A DNA stretch of 61,659 nucleotides from Flavobacterium hydatis (GTDB lineage Bacteria > Bacteroidota > Bacteroidia > Flavobacteriales > Flavobacteriaceae): the NCBI RefSeq assembly GCF_000737695.1, contig NZ_JPRM01000037.1, positions 1 to 61,659 of the forward strand. The letters are read 5' to 3'. Position numbers and translations under genes: made by a program. Below the pieces are notes generated by a model. The model was not told the DNA's origin and made no database searches. It saw only the letters and a program-made list of their open reading frames with translations. The first letter of the stretch is position 1; every line of letters begins with the position of its first letter. Positions 50,761 through 59,973 of the stretch are shown here, one piece after another.

Positions 50761-50800
50761 TAAAAAAACCTCAACTTTTTAATAGTCAAGGTTTTTGGTT
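50761..50800 (-). terminator. Terminator after the 77-aa gene
   Basis: On the - strand AAAAACCTTGACT pairs imperfectly with AGTTGAGGTTTTTTT, giving a hairpin followed by a T-run about 35 bases past the stop at 50835. Confidence 0.6.
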
Positions 50801-50834
50801 TTATTATTAATTTTAAAAATGTAATGAAATAAAT

Positions 50835-51068
50835 TTATTCAGTATCCAAATAAGGATTTAGAATTTCGGCTAATTTATTGAGCCAATAAAAACTTTTCTC
50901 TAAGTTAATAACTTCGTGCCTAAGAGTTTCATGTTCTCTCATAACTCCTAAAGCGAGTAAATAATTTACTTGCCTTATCTCCTTAGCCATAGCTATTGGA
51001 TCAATCGTTTTGTTAAAAAAATCTGTTAGCCTTCTTTCTGTTTCTTTCGAAAGGTTGTTTGTACTCAT
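50835..51068 (-). CDS. 77-aa helical protein of unknown function
   Basis: Start at the ATG at 51068 (an upstream ATG in the same frame at 51101 adds 11 residues of the duplicated leader). The protein is charged and helical: KETERRLTDFFNKTIDPIAM, AKEIRQVNYLLALGVMREHE, then VINLEKSFYWLNKLAEILNP. No signal or membrane helix. I do not know a family. The 18 bases before its ATG and the ATG itself are duplicated 122 bases upstream at 51187-51207, where they start a different 28-codon ORF. Confidence 0.6.
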   Translation of the reverse strand: MSTNNLSKETERRLTDFFNKTIDPIAMAKEIRQVNYLLALGVMREHETLRHEVINLEKSFYWLNKLAEILNPYLDTE

Positions 51069-51207
51069 AATCTTTGCATTTAGGAAATATAAAACCCGCA
51101 TAGCTAAGGTGTCCTACGCTGCAAAGAGCGTTGCGGTTGTTTCCAATACCGCCACCATACCACACGGGCAAGAAGTTTTTTCGAGTTCATAATCTTTGCA
51201 TTTAGGA
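51065..51207. repeat. 21-bp direct repeat pair spanning the start of the 77-aa gene
   Basis: TCATAATCTTTGCATTTAGG plus A occurs at 51065-51085 and again at 51187-51207, 122 bases apart. Each copy contains the ATG (on the - strand) and the leader before it. The 100 bases between are GC-richer than the surroundings. Confidence 0.85.
51104..51190 (-). CDS. Trp-rich 28-codon upstream ORF (possible leader peptide)
   Basis: From the duplicated start the frame reads MNSKKLLARVVWWRYWKQPQ then RSLQRRTP before TAG. It has three Trp and one Tyr within five codons and many basic residues. This composition resembles leader peptides that sense a charged tRNA, for example for tryptophan. A promoter-like TATATTTG lies just upstream (51211-51218). 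It may instead be chance coding in a duplicated, GC-rich insert. The ATG is shared with the repeated 21 bases. Confidence 0.3.
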   Translation of the reverse strand: MNSKKLLARVVWWRYWKQPQRSLQRRTP

Positions 51208-51238
51208 CTGCAAATATAACAAAATACAATCAACGCAA

Positions 51239-51350
51239 CGATAGCGCGGAAATTCTTTCCGTGCCCGTTCCAAAAAGACACAAGAAAATTTAAAATTAAC
51301 ATCAAAAAAAATCATTGTTTGTGGGCACGGAAAAAATTTCCGCGCTATCG
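51239..51350. repeat. 28-bp near-perfect inverted repeat (CGATAGCGCGG)
   Basis: CGATAGCGCGGAAATTCTTT to CCGTGCCC (51239-51266) and the reverse-complementary GGGCACGGAAAAAATTTCCG to CGCTATCG (51323-51350) match at 27 of 28 positions. A third, partial copy (CCGAAAGAATTTCCGTGCTA, about 51535) follows. The arms are GC-rich in an AT-rich gap. No ORF. Looks like a mobile or REP-type element. Confidence 0.85.
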
Positions 51351-51398
51351 AACTCAGAAAAGTTTCTCGTTCTAAAATAAGTTTACATATTAATCAAC

Positions 51399-51467
51399 TC
51401 TCACGAAGACACAAAGCAGCAAAGAAATCATGTGTAACCTTGGCGACTTTGCGTCTTTGCGAGAAAC
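51399..51467. repeat. Dispersed TTTGCG hairpin element, copy 4
   Basis: CTCTCACGAAGACACAAAGC and GGCGACTTTGCGTCTTTGCG form a long-arm hairpin, the same family as 10986, 17743 and 35775. It is part of the 570-base gap 51069-51643, which also holds the 28-bp inverted repeat. Confidence 0.8.
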
Positions 51468-51643
51468 TTATTTTAGGACAAGACAAATCAAAAAATCATT
51501 AGCCTAAAATCTTAAATCAATTTGTTTGTAGACACCGAAAGAATTTCCGTGCTATCGGGCTTTAAAAAAATTGATTTCATTACTTTTACAGATTCAAAAT
51601 ATAAATCAATCCCGATTCTATCGGAACTAAATCATAGATTACA

Positions 51644-52462
51644 ATGTCTGTAGCAAAAAAAGATTACAAAAGAATTACTACCAAATCATTAATTGAGATG
51701 AAAGCCAATGGCCAAAAAATCTCAATGCTTACGGCTTACGATTATACAATGGCCAAAATTGTTGATACTGCCGGAATCGATGTAATCCTTGTAGGAGACT
51801 CAGCTTCTAACGTTATGGCAGGTCACGAAACGACATTACCAATTACTTTAGATCAAATGATTTATCATGCATCATCTGTAGTAAGAGCTATCGAAAGAGC
51901 TTTGGTAGTTGTTGATTTACCTTTCGGAAGTTACCAATCAGATCCTAAAGAAGCATTGCGTTCTGCTATCAGAATCATGAAAGAAAGTGGAGGTCACGCA
52001 GTAAAACTAGAAGGTGGAAAAGAAATTAAAGAATCAATAAAAAAGATATTAAACGCAGGAATTCCAGTTATGGGACACTTGGGTTTAACACCACAATCAA
52101 TATATAAATTCGGAACATATACTGTTCGTGCAAAAGAAGAAGACGAAGCCGAAAAACTAATTGAAGATGCAAAAATGCTAGAAAAAATTGGTTGTTTTGC
52201 ATTAGTACTAGAAAAAATCCCTGCACATTTAGCCGAAAAAGTTGCCAAAAGTATCTCTATTCCAGTAATCGGAATCGGTGCTGGAGGTCAAGTAGATGGT
52301 CAAGTTCTTGTAATTCACGATATGTTAGGAATGAACAATGAGTTTAGCCCACGTTTCTTAAGACGCTACATGAATTTATACGAAGGAATGACAACAGCAA
52401 TTAGCCAATATGTTGATGATGTAAAATCTGGAGACTTCCCAAATTCTGGAGAACAATATTAA
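51644..52462 (+). CDS. panB: 3-methyl-2-oxobutanoate hydroxymethyltransferase (PanB)
   Basis: Makes ketopantoate from 2-oxoisovalerate and methylenetetrahydrofolate, the first step to pantothenate/CoA. All PanB motifs are present: KISMLTAYDYTMAKIVDTAG, VILVGDSASNVMAGHETTLP, YQSDPKEALRSAIRIMKESG, HAVKLEGG and VMGHLGLTPQSIYKFG. The Mg-binding Asp and catalytic Glu (LEKIPAHLAEK) are also visible. Length 272 is usual. No panC or panD gene is adjacent. Confidence 0.97.
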   Translation: MSVAKKDYKRITTKSLIEMKANGQKISMLTAYDYTMAKIVDTAGIDVILVGDSASNVMAGHETTLPITLDQMIYHASSVVRAIERALVVVDLPFGSYQSDPKEALRSAIRIMKESGGHAVKLEGGKEIKESIKKILNAGIPVMGHLGLTPQSIYKFGTYTVRAKEEDEAEKLIEDAKMLEKIGCFALVLEKIPAHLAEKVAKSISIPVIGIGAGGQVDGQVLVIHDMLGMNNEFSPRFLRRYMNLYEGMTTAISQYVDDVKSGDFPNSGEQY

Positions 52463-52666
52463 TTTTTTAAGGCACTAAGGTTCTAAGCGACAAAGGTTCT
52501 AAGATTTTAAAATTGAATAACCTCCTGCCTTAACAAGAGGGATATTTTAAGTTAATCAGCCTTTAGCCAAACTCCTTTAAGGTCCTAAAATGCTAAAAAA
52601 CTAAGGTTCTAAGATTTTTTCTTAGCGCCTTAGCTTCTTAGTTCCTTAGAAACTCAAAAAAAAACT
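52463..52666. repeat. CTAAGGTTCTAAG/CTTAG repeats before the RluA gene
   Basis: AAGGCACTAAGGTTCTAAGC and CTAAGGTTCTAAGATTTTTTCTTAG...CTTAGTTCCTTAGAAACTCAAAA occupy this gap. The second half, reversed, is very like the element at 44399-44570 (TTTTTTGAGTTTCTAAGGAA). The repeats can fold into a stem. No ORF. Confidence 0.7.
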
Positions 52667-53356
52667 ATGAAAATTATATCTACCAAAGACAATCTCCAAA
52701 TTCTACACGAAGACAACCACATTATTGTTGTAAACAAGCGCGTAGGCGATATTGTACAAGGTGATAAAACGGGCGACAAACCATTATCGGATGTTGTAAA
52801 AGAATACATAAAACAGAAATACAACAAACCTGGTGACGTATTTTTAGGCGTAATACATCGTTTAGACCGTCCTACAACCGGAATTGTAGTTTTTGCCAGA
52901 ACAAGCAAAGCATTAACGCGCATGAACGAATTGTTCAGTAATCGCGAAACACAAAAAACCTATTGGGCAGTTGTAAAAAACAAACCTGCAGAAACAAGTG
53001 CTAAATTGGTTCATTATTTAAAAAGAAACGAGAAAAACAATACGTCAAAAGCACACTTAAAAGAAGTTCCAGATAGCAAATTGGCAAGTTTAGATTATAC
53101 TGTTTTTAAAGAACTACAGAATTATGTAGCTCTCGAAATTAATTTACATACAGGAAGACACCACCAAATTAGAGCACAACTTTCGGCTATTGGATCACCT
53201 ATAAAAGGAGATTTAAAATACGGATTTGACCGAAGCAATCCTGATGGAGGAATACATCTTCATGCCCGAAAATTAACCTTCATACATCCCGTTACCAAAG
53301 AGTCTCTTACCATAATTGCACCTACTCCAGACGAAGTGATATGGAACGCTATATGA
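52667..53356 (+). CDS. RluA family pseudouridine synthase
   Basis: Converts specific uridines in rRNA or tRNA to pseudouridine. The catalytic motif is GVIHRLDRPTTGIVVFARTS with Asp67. Next come TQKTYWAVVKNKP and LEINLHTGRHHQIRAQLSAIG, the RNA-binding Arg/His loop, and PIKGDLKYG. No S4 domain is fused in front. Length 229 fits short members such as RluA/TruC-type enzymes. The target base is not deducible. Confidence 0.93.
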   Translation: MKIISTKDNLQILHEDNHIIVVNKRVGDIVQGDKTGDKPLSDVVKEYIKQKYNKPGDVFLGVIHRLDRPTTGIVVFARTSKALTRMNELFSNRETQKTYWAVVKNKPAETSAKLVHYLKRNEKNNTSKAHLKEVPDSKLASLDYTVFKELQNYVALEINLHTGRHHQIRAQLSAIGSPIKGDLKYGFDRSNPDGGIHLHARKLTFIHPVTKESLTIIAPTPDEVIWNAI

Positions 53357-53430
53357 TTTTTGGATAAAAATTACTTTTATTTAAAATTTTAAAATTAACT
53401 TGCATAGTATAAAACTAAGCTGATTTTAAA

Positions 53431-54759
53431 ATGGACTATAAAAATGACATCGGTTACAGAAAAGAGACGCTTAAAAAACTATTGTTCAACATACAAAAAA
53501 GCGAAGATTTAATCATAAAAGCTTTGTATGATGATTTCAAGAAACCTGCTTTTGAAGCCGTCTTAACCGAAACCAATTATGTTATTTCGGAATTAAAAGA
53601 TACCATTAAAAATATTTATAGCTGGGCAAAACCACAACGGGTTTTCCCATCGATACTTAACTTTCCTTCTACCGATTATATTTATAAAGAACCTTACGGA
53701 AAAGTACTAATTCTGGCTCCTTGGAATTATCCTTTCCAATTGGCTTTATGCCCATTAATTTCGGCTGTAGCAGCAGGAAATAAAGTGATTTTAAAACCAT
53801 CGGAACTTACTCCTAAAACTGCCGAAATTATAACCGAAATCATCCAGAAAACATTTCACATAAATCATGTCGAAGTGGTACAAGGAGGAGTCGATGTTTC
53901 GCAAAAACTTTTAGAAAAACGCTGGGATTATATATTCTTTACAGGAAGTGTAGCCGTTGGAAAAATTGTAGCAAAAGCCGCTGCCGAGCACCTCACTCCT
54001 GTTACACTAGAACTTGGCGGAAAAAACCCATGTATTATAGATGAAACTGCTAATTTAAAACTAGCAGCCAAAAGAATTGTTTGGGGAAAATTTATAAATG
54101 CCGGACAAACCTGTATAGCACCCGATTATATCTTGATACATAAAGATATGAAAACTCATTTTATAGGATACTTAAAAGATGAGATTAACAAAGCTTACGG
54201 ATCAAACCCCGAAGAATCTCCAGATTTTGCAAGAATTATAAATACCAAAAACTGGGTACGATTAGATAGCATGATCGAACGTGACAAAATAATTTTTGGC
54301 GGACATACCGATGCCAAAAAATTATATATCGCACCAACACTTATAGACGAACCAAGTATGGAAAGCGGTATTATGCAAGAAGAAATTTTTGGGCCATTAT
54401 TACCTATACTTACCTATAAAACCGAAGCTGATTTAAAAAACATTATCGATCGATACGAAAAACCACTTGCTCTATACGTTTTTAGTGACAACCAGAATTT
54501 CACAAAAAAGATAATTACACGCTATTCATTTGGCGGAGGATGTATTAATGATACCGTTGTTCATTTTTCAAACAACAGACTTCCGTTTGGAGGTGTTGGT
54601 CATAGTGGTCTGGGGGCTTATCATGGTAAATTAAGTTTTGATACTTTCTCCCATCACAAAAGCATTGTCAAAAAAGCAAATTGGCTCGATTTACCAATGC
54701 GCTACGCACCATATAAAGATAAGCTGGCAACTATAAAAAAATTATTAGATTGGATGTAA
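53431..54759 (+). CDS. Aldehyde dehydrogenase (ALDH3-like)
   Basis: Oxidises an aldehyde to a carboxylic acid with NAD(P)+. The NAD-binding region has VLILAPWNYPFQLALCPLIS, then KVILKPSELTPKTAEIITEI and FFTGSVAVGKIVAKAAAEHL. The catalytic Glu is in PVTLELGGKNPCIID and the Cys is 228 in NAGQTCIAPDYI. The C-terminal NNRLPFGGVGHSGLGAYHGK matches the ALDH3-type family that acts on long-chain or aromatic aldehydes. Length 442 is that of ALDH3 rather than ALDH1. The in vivo substrate is unknown. Confidence 0.93.
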   Translation: MDYKNDIGYRKETLKKLLFNIQKSEDLIIKALYDDFKKPAFEAVLTETNYVISELKDTIKNIYSWAKPQRVFPSILNFPSTDYIYKEPYGKVLILAPWNYPFQLALCPLISAVAAGNKVILKPSELTPKTAEIITEIIQKTFHINHVEVVQGGVDVSQKLLEKRWDYIFFTGSVAVGKIVAKAAAEHLTPVTLELGGKNPCIIDETANLKLAAKRIVWGKFINAGQTCIAPDYILIHKDMKTHFIGYLKDEINKAYGSNPEESPDFARIINTKNWVRLDSMIERDKIIFGGHTDAKKLYIAPTLIDEPSMESGIMQEEIFGPLLPILTYKTEADLKNIIDRYEKPLALYVFSDNQNFTKKIITRYSFGGGCINDTVVHFSNNRLPFGGVGHSGLGAYHGKLSFDTFSHHKSIVKKANWLDLPMRYAPYKDKLATIKKLLDWM

Positions 54760-54955
54760 ACTTACCTTGATTTAAACATCAATGAGTTACAAATATTTCC
54801 CCTTATAAAATCATGTAATTACACTAAATCATTTTGCTAAAAAACCAATTTTAACCTTGTCGATTTAAAAAATATATTATATTTACTACTGATTTTTCAT
54901 AAAAAAACAATCCAAAAAGATACCAAAATATAACGAATAACTACTCTTAAAAATT

Positions 54956-55753
54956 ATGAATCGTACGCAACAACGAATTGAAGAAATCAATAAAATTGGT
55001 TATCAATTAGACTTTTCAAATGTATTTAACCATGCTTTCGAAAATTATAAAAAAATCGCATTGTACGCAGGATCGATTATATTAATTTTTTATTTCATTC
55101 TTGGTCTTTTTGGATCTAGTGTTATAATTTCTCTCTTTGGGATAGAAAGTTTCACAAAAGAATCTTTAGAAAATTTACAACAAGCTAAATTCACAGGAAC
55201 TTCGCTTGCGATTTATATGGCATCTATGATTTTATTAGCTGTATTTACTGCTCCCTTTACAGCAGGTTTTTTAAAAATGGCCGATTGTGCAGATAAAGAC
55301 AAAGAATTTAATGTAGCTACAATTTTTTATTACTACAAATTACCATATCTAACTAATATCATAATTGCTACATTTATTATATCAGTTATAAGCATCATCA
55401 TATCAACAACAACCGAAACGATAAGTCTGCCTCTTATAGGAGGTTTAATTTCATTACTTATTTCACTTTTTACTTACCTAACAGTTCCATTAATTGTGTT
55501 TGGAAATCTTAACGCTATTGATGCTATTAAAACCAGCGTAATGCTTGTTTCAAAACAACCTCTAATAATTGCAATATTATTAATTGTCGCAGTAATAGCA
55601 GCAATGGTAGGCTTTATAGGATGTTGTATCGGAGTAGTTTTTACGCTACCTTTTATTTATTCTATGAACTATGCAATTTATTGCGCAATTATTGGTGCAG
55701 ATACATTAGACGAAGTTGAAGCATCTAATTTAGGACCAAAAACATTTTTATAA
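54956..55753 (+). CDS. Polytopic membrane protein, uncharacterised
   Basis: 265 residues with about six transmembrane helices: SIILIFYFILGLFG, then IYMASMILLAVFTAPFTAGF and two more hydrophobic pairs. It has GLISLLISLFTYLTVPLIVF, VSKQPLIIAILLIVAVIAAM and a double Gly-Cys stretch (GFIGCCIGVV). The family is often labelled as a putative carotenoid oxygenase-like membrane protein in Flavobacteria, but I see no support for that function. Function unknown. Confidence 0.65.
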   Translation: MNRTQQRIEEINKIGYQLDFSNVFNHAFENYKKIALYAGSIILIFYFILGLFGSSVIISLFGIESFTKESLENLQQAKFTGTSLAIYMASMILLAVFTAPFTAGFLKMADCADKDKEFNVATIFYYYKLPYLTNIIIATFIISVISIIISTTTETISLPLIGGLISLLISLFTYLTVPLIVFGNLNAIDAIKTSVMLVSKQPLIIAILLIVAVIAAMVGFIGCCIGVVFTLPFIYSMNYAIYCAIIGADTLDEVEASNLGPKTFL

Positions 55754-55820
55754 AAGATTGAATTGATATAATAATTTCTTCAGGAATCTATTTAATTAAA
55801 CCAAAATCACCCAAAAATCT

Positions 55821-58800
55821 ATGGTATTTTACTGTAGTTTTATAACAATGATATCCTCATGGCCAAACCTAACAGGCTTGGCCTGTAAATTATTGTTATT
55901 TAGTGATGTAAACCTCAAATGGATTGTTTCCTACAATAACCCTAAGTTTCCAGCACTGGGACTGGCTTTATTTGGGCTAATTGTATTTTTAGCTTATCAC
56001 TTTTTTAATATAAAAAATCAATTAGGAAATTTTATTGAAAAAGAAAAAGAGAACGAAACCACCCAAAAAGAGTATTTGCTTTATTTTCTATTCTTTGGGA
56101 TCAACATTATATTAATAGAAATTATTAATGAGCTTTTTAAAATTAGACCAAAAAGTTTATTAATCACAAATGCCTCGATTGGTTTTTCCTTTTTATTATT
56201 CTATTTTATAACGACCAAAGTTGATTACTTACGTAAAAATGTGCAATTTATATTCATTACACTATTTTTATTCTTTTTTATTTATATAGCACGTAATGTA
56301 ATCCTTTTACCCAACGACATCACTCCAATACTTAGTTTTGTTGTAGCCTTTTACTTTTCTTACACCATTATAAAACCAATAAAATTATACTGGCTTTATA
56401 CAGCTTTCGTATTTTTATTTTTAATTGATGCAACAGTTTCACAATTAATATCTTTAAAAACCTCTGTAGTACTAATTAATTTTTCGATTATAGTATTTAT
56501 AGCCAACTATGTAAAATATGCAGTTTTATTAAATGTAAACGATAAATTTCGGTTTTCAAACGAAATCGTACATAAAGGAAATTCACTTACTATAGCCACT
56601 AACCGCAAAGGAGAAATTTTATTTTGTAGCGAAACTATAACCAATATTCTAGGATATTCTCCTGACGAAGTTATGGGAATGGGTTTTTGGAATCTTACAG
56701 AAGATGCAGAATTTATAGGCGAAGAATACCATTTAACTTATACAGACGACAAACTCTACATACGTAAATTAAAATGTAAAAATGGAGAATACAAATACAT
56801 CCAATGGAAAGATAAAAAATTCTCCGAAGATCTAATAATAGGTATCGGACAAGATATTACCGAGCAAATAAATACCCGAGATTTATACAAAAACCTAATC
56901 CAGACGGCTACCGATTTAATTTTCGAAACCGATGATGATGGTAACTTCACTTTTATCAATGATTTTGCAATTTCGTCATTAGGATATTCAGAATCTGAGA
57001 TTATTTCTCATAACTATTCCGAATTCATTCGCATTGATTACACCATCAATACAATGAATTTTTATGAAAATCTGGAAGAAAATCTAAAAAAGAAAGAAAA
57101 TGATTTCCCTGCTATAGAAATTCCATTATTAAAAAAGGATAAAGAAGAATTATGGGTTTCACTTAAAGTAATTATCCACAAAAACGATGTTGGACAGATA
57201 GTAGGATACGCAGGAATTGCCCGAGATATTACGAAATTAAAAAACATTGAGAACGAGAATAAAATCAGACAAGAAAAAATTGAGAACTATAATACTATTT
57301 CAAAAAAGTTATCGACCACAAACTTTAGCAATTACAATGATATAGATAGTGTTGTAGAACTAATTATAAAAGAAGCTGCAATTGTTTCTAAAGCTAATCG
57401 GGTTAGTTACTGGAAATATAGTAAAGACATAATTACATGTACTAATTTATTTAGTTCAGATAATCATAAACTCGAGAAAAAGAAGATCTTAAAAAGAGAA
57501 ACTTACCCAATTTATTTTAACTCAATAAAGAATAAAACCATCATTAATGCTCCTGATGTTTTTAATCATTTAGAAATATCCGAATTTACAAAAGAGGCTT
57601 TCTTAGTAAACGATATTAAATCAATGCTGGATGTTCCTATTTTTACAAATGGACAACTAACAGGTATTATTTGTTTTGAATCTACCAAAAACAAACGAAT
57701 TTGGGATAATGAAGACATCAATTTTGCCAGAACCATTTCGGATATTATTTCATTAGCAATCTCTTCGCAAATGAGATTAATGACCGAAAAGAAATTAGAA
57801 TTCAAGAGTCAGTTATTATCTGCACTTGCTTTATGTACCGAAAAGTTTCTATTAAGCAAAAGCACAGCCAAAATGTTTGAAGAAACCTTTGAGATAATAG
57901 GAAAAGCTACAAAGGTGGATCATATGTTTTATTATGAAAAAAATTATGAAACCAATCTTGTAAGCCAGAAATACAAATGGGCAAGAGAAGGAATCACTAA
58001 TCAAATAACCAAATTACAAGGTTTTACCTCCGATAATTTGCATGAAATATTTAATCAGGCTCAAAACAAAAAAATCTTAAATACACTAACACGTAAACTT
58101 AAAGATTCGTTTTTTAAAGAGTTATTAATCGCTAATGAAATCAAATCTATTTTGATTCTTCCGCTATATATTAACGATGAGTTTACTGGTTTTATAGGAT
58201 TTGACGATTGTACCAATGAAAAAAAATGGACTGAAGACGAAATCTACATTTTACAATCTCTGGCAAATAATATTTCCTCAACTTTAGAAAGAAACAGAAA
58301 CGAAACTAGAATTCACGAAAGTGAAGAAAAATTTAAGCTAATTGCTAATAACATTCCTGGTACAGTTTATTTATCCAAGTTTGATGAATTAGCAACCAAA
58401 GTATTCTTAAGTGATGAAATAGAGAACCTAACAGGATATCCGAAAGCGGAGTTTCTAGAAAAAGGATTATCATTTATTTCATTAATGCATCCAGAAGACA
58501 GAAAAAACATTATTAACAACCAGATAAGCGATTTACAAAAAGCAATCCCAATACATAGTGTATACAGAATAAAAAGAAAATCTGGCGAATATATTTGGGT
58601 AGAAGAATTTGGTGATGTAATTAAAAAAGGAAATGCAATTGCTTTTGTTGGTGGAATCTATTTTGATATTACAAGCAAAAAAGAAACCGAAGATGCTATA
58701 AAAGCCAAACAATTAGCAGAAGCAGCAAATAAATCAAAATCTGATTTCTTGGCAAATATGTCACATGAAATCCGAACGCCTTTAAACGGAATTATTGGTT

Positions 58801-59876
58801 TCACCAATTTATTAATGAAAACCAATCTTCAGGAAATTCAACAAAAATATATGATTACCGTTAATCAATCGGCGCAATCATTACTAAATATTATAAATGA
58901 CATTCTTGATTTCTCTAAGATAGAAGCTGGAAAACTAGAATTAAACATCGATAAATACGACATTAGAGAAGTACTAAATCAAGTAGTCGATTTAATATTA
59001 TATGAATCTAATCTCAAAAAACTTACTTTAGAATTGAACATCAATGAAGATGTACCAAACTGTTTTTACATAGATGTACTCCGAATAAAACAAATCCTGA
59101 TTAATCTACTTGCAAATGCAGTTAAATTTACCGAGAAAGGAACAATAAAACTCAATGTATCTGTACTCGATAAAATAAACGATACTTATACAATACGTTT
59201 TTCAGTTTCAGATACTGGTATTGGAATTCTTGAAGAAAACAAGAAACGAATTTTTCAGGCATTTTCGCAAGAAGATAGTTCGACTACTCGCAAATTTGGA
59301 GGTACAGGATTAGGTTTAACCATTTCCAATAAGCTACTTAGCTTAATGGACAGCCATTTAAAACTAGAAAGCAAAGCAAATATAGGAAGTACTTTTTATT
59401 TTGATTTAGATATCAAAAGCTGCGATACCTATGAGCCTTATATTTTTATAAATGAAACTGAAAGTAATAACAATACTTCTATTTTAAGCAAAGATCAACT
59501 CACCAAAGAAATAAAATTCCTTATCGTAGAAGATAATAATGTAAATAGACTATTACTTAGAGCTACTATAAAAAATCTGTTTGTAAATGCTATAATTTAC
59601 GATGCCGAAAATGGTGAAGAAGCCGTAAAACTACACAAAGTAATTAATCCGGATATCATATTCATGGACATACAAATGCCAATCATGAACGGATATGAAG
59701 CTACTAAAGCAATACGAAAATTAAAATCAGGAAAAAAAACGCCTATAATCGCCGTTACCGCTGGGGCGGAAAAAGATGAAAAGCAAAATTGTATTAATGC
59801 AGGAATGACTGGTTATATATCTAAACCAATTATAAAAGGCAGCATCGAAAAAGCCATAATTAAATCCATTAGCTAA
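55821..59876 (+). CDS. Hybrid sensor histidine kinase with three PAS and two GAF domains
   Basis: The N-terminus has about six or seven transmembrane helices (residues 40-230). Then come PAS1 (255-355), PAS2 (360-480, ending DITKLKNIENEN), GAF1 (about 490-650), GAF2 (about 665-835) and PAS3 (about 840-955). HisKA has phosphoacceptor H982 in ANMSHEIRTPLNGI, HATPase follows (N-box INLLANAVKFTEKG, G boxes DTGIGI and GGTGLGLTIS), and a receiver has Asp1283 in IFMDIQMPIMNG. The cell probably senses intracellular ligands and cofactors with the PAS/GAF set and membrane state with the N-terminus, and passes phosphate internally to its receiver. The output partner is unknown. The ATG at 55848 is an alternative start. 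Confidence 0.92.
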   Translation: MVFYCSFITMISSWPNLTGLACKLLLFSDVNLKWIVSYNNPKFPALGLALFGLIVFLAYHFFNIKNQLGNFIEKEKENETTQKEYLLYFLFFGINIILIEIINELFKIRPKSLLITNASIGFSFLLFYFITTKVDYLRKNVQFIFITLFLFFFIYIARNVILLPNDITPILSFVVAFYFSYTIIKPIKLYWLYTAFVFLFLIDATVSQLISLKTSVVLINFSIIVFIANYVKYAVLLNVNDKFRFSNEIVHKGNSLTIATNRKGEILFCSETITNILGYSPDEVMGMGFWNLTEDAEFIGEEYHLTYTDDKLYIRKLKCKNGEYKYIQWKDKKFSEDLIIGIGQDITEQINTRDLYKNLIQTATDLIFETDDDGNFTFINDFAISSLGYSESEIISHNYSEFIRIDYTINTMNFYENLEENLKKKENDFPAIEIPLLKKDKEELWVSLKVIIHKNDVGQIVGYAGIARDITKLKNIENENKIRQEKIENYNTISKKLSTTNFSNYNDIDSVVELIIKEAAIVSKANRVSYWKYSKDIITCTNLFSSDNHKLEKKKILKRETYPIYFNSIKNKTIINAPDVFNHLEISEFTKEAFLVNDIKSMLDVPIFTNGQLTGIICFESTKNKRIWDNEDINFARTISDIISLAISSQMRLMTEKKLEFKSQLLSALALCTEKFLLSKSTAKMFEETFEIIGKATKVDHMFYYEKNYETNLVSQKYKWAREGITNQITKLQGFTSDNLHEIFNQAQNKKILNTLTRKLKDSFFKELLIANEIKSILILPLYINDEFTGFIGFDDCTNEKKWTEDEIYILQSLANNISSTLERNRNETRIHESEEKFKLIANNIPGTVYLSKFDELATKVFLSDEIENLTGYPKAEFLEKGLSFISLMHPEDRKNIINNQISDLQKAIPIHSVYRIKRKSGEYIWVEEFGDVIKKGNAIAFVGGIYFDITSKKETEDAIKAKQLAEAANKSKSDFLANMSHEIRTPLNGIIGFTNLLMKTNLQEIQQKYMITVNQSAQSLLNIINDILDFSKIEAGKLELNIDKYDIREVLNQVVDLILYESNLKKLTLELNINEDVPNCFYIDVLRIKQILINLLANAVKFTEKGTIKLNVSVLDKINDTYTIRFSVSDTGIGILEENKKRIFQAFSQEDSSTTRKFGGTGLGLTISNKLLSLMDSHLKLESKANIGSTFYFDLDIKSCDTYEPYIFINETESNNNTSILSKDQLTKEIKFLIVEDNNVNRLLLRATIKNLFVNAIIYDAENGEEAVKLHKVINPDIIFMDIQMPIMNGYEATKAIRKLKSGKKTPIIAVTAGAEKDEKQNCINAGMTGYISKPIIKGSIEKAIIKSIS

Positions 59877-59973
59877 ACAATAAAGAAATAGAAGATAAAA
59901 GCTACTATTTCAAAAAATATCGATAAATTCGTGTACATATAATTTCGAATAAAAATATTAAAACCATATAATT

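Noticed and set aside
51114..51305. Alternative - strand frame through the insert before the 77-aa gene
   Set aside because: It runs through the 28-bp inverted repeat and the duplicated segment; the composition does not suggest a protein. The Trp-rich frame is kept only as a low-confidence leader.
55855..55890. Inverted repeat GGCCAA/TTGGCC at the start of the hybrid kinase gene
   Set aside because: It lies in the coding frame; it may affect translation but the pairing is short and could be chance.
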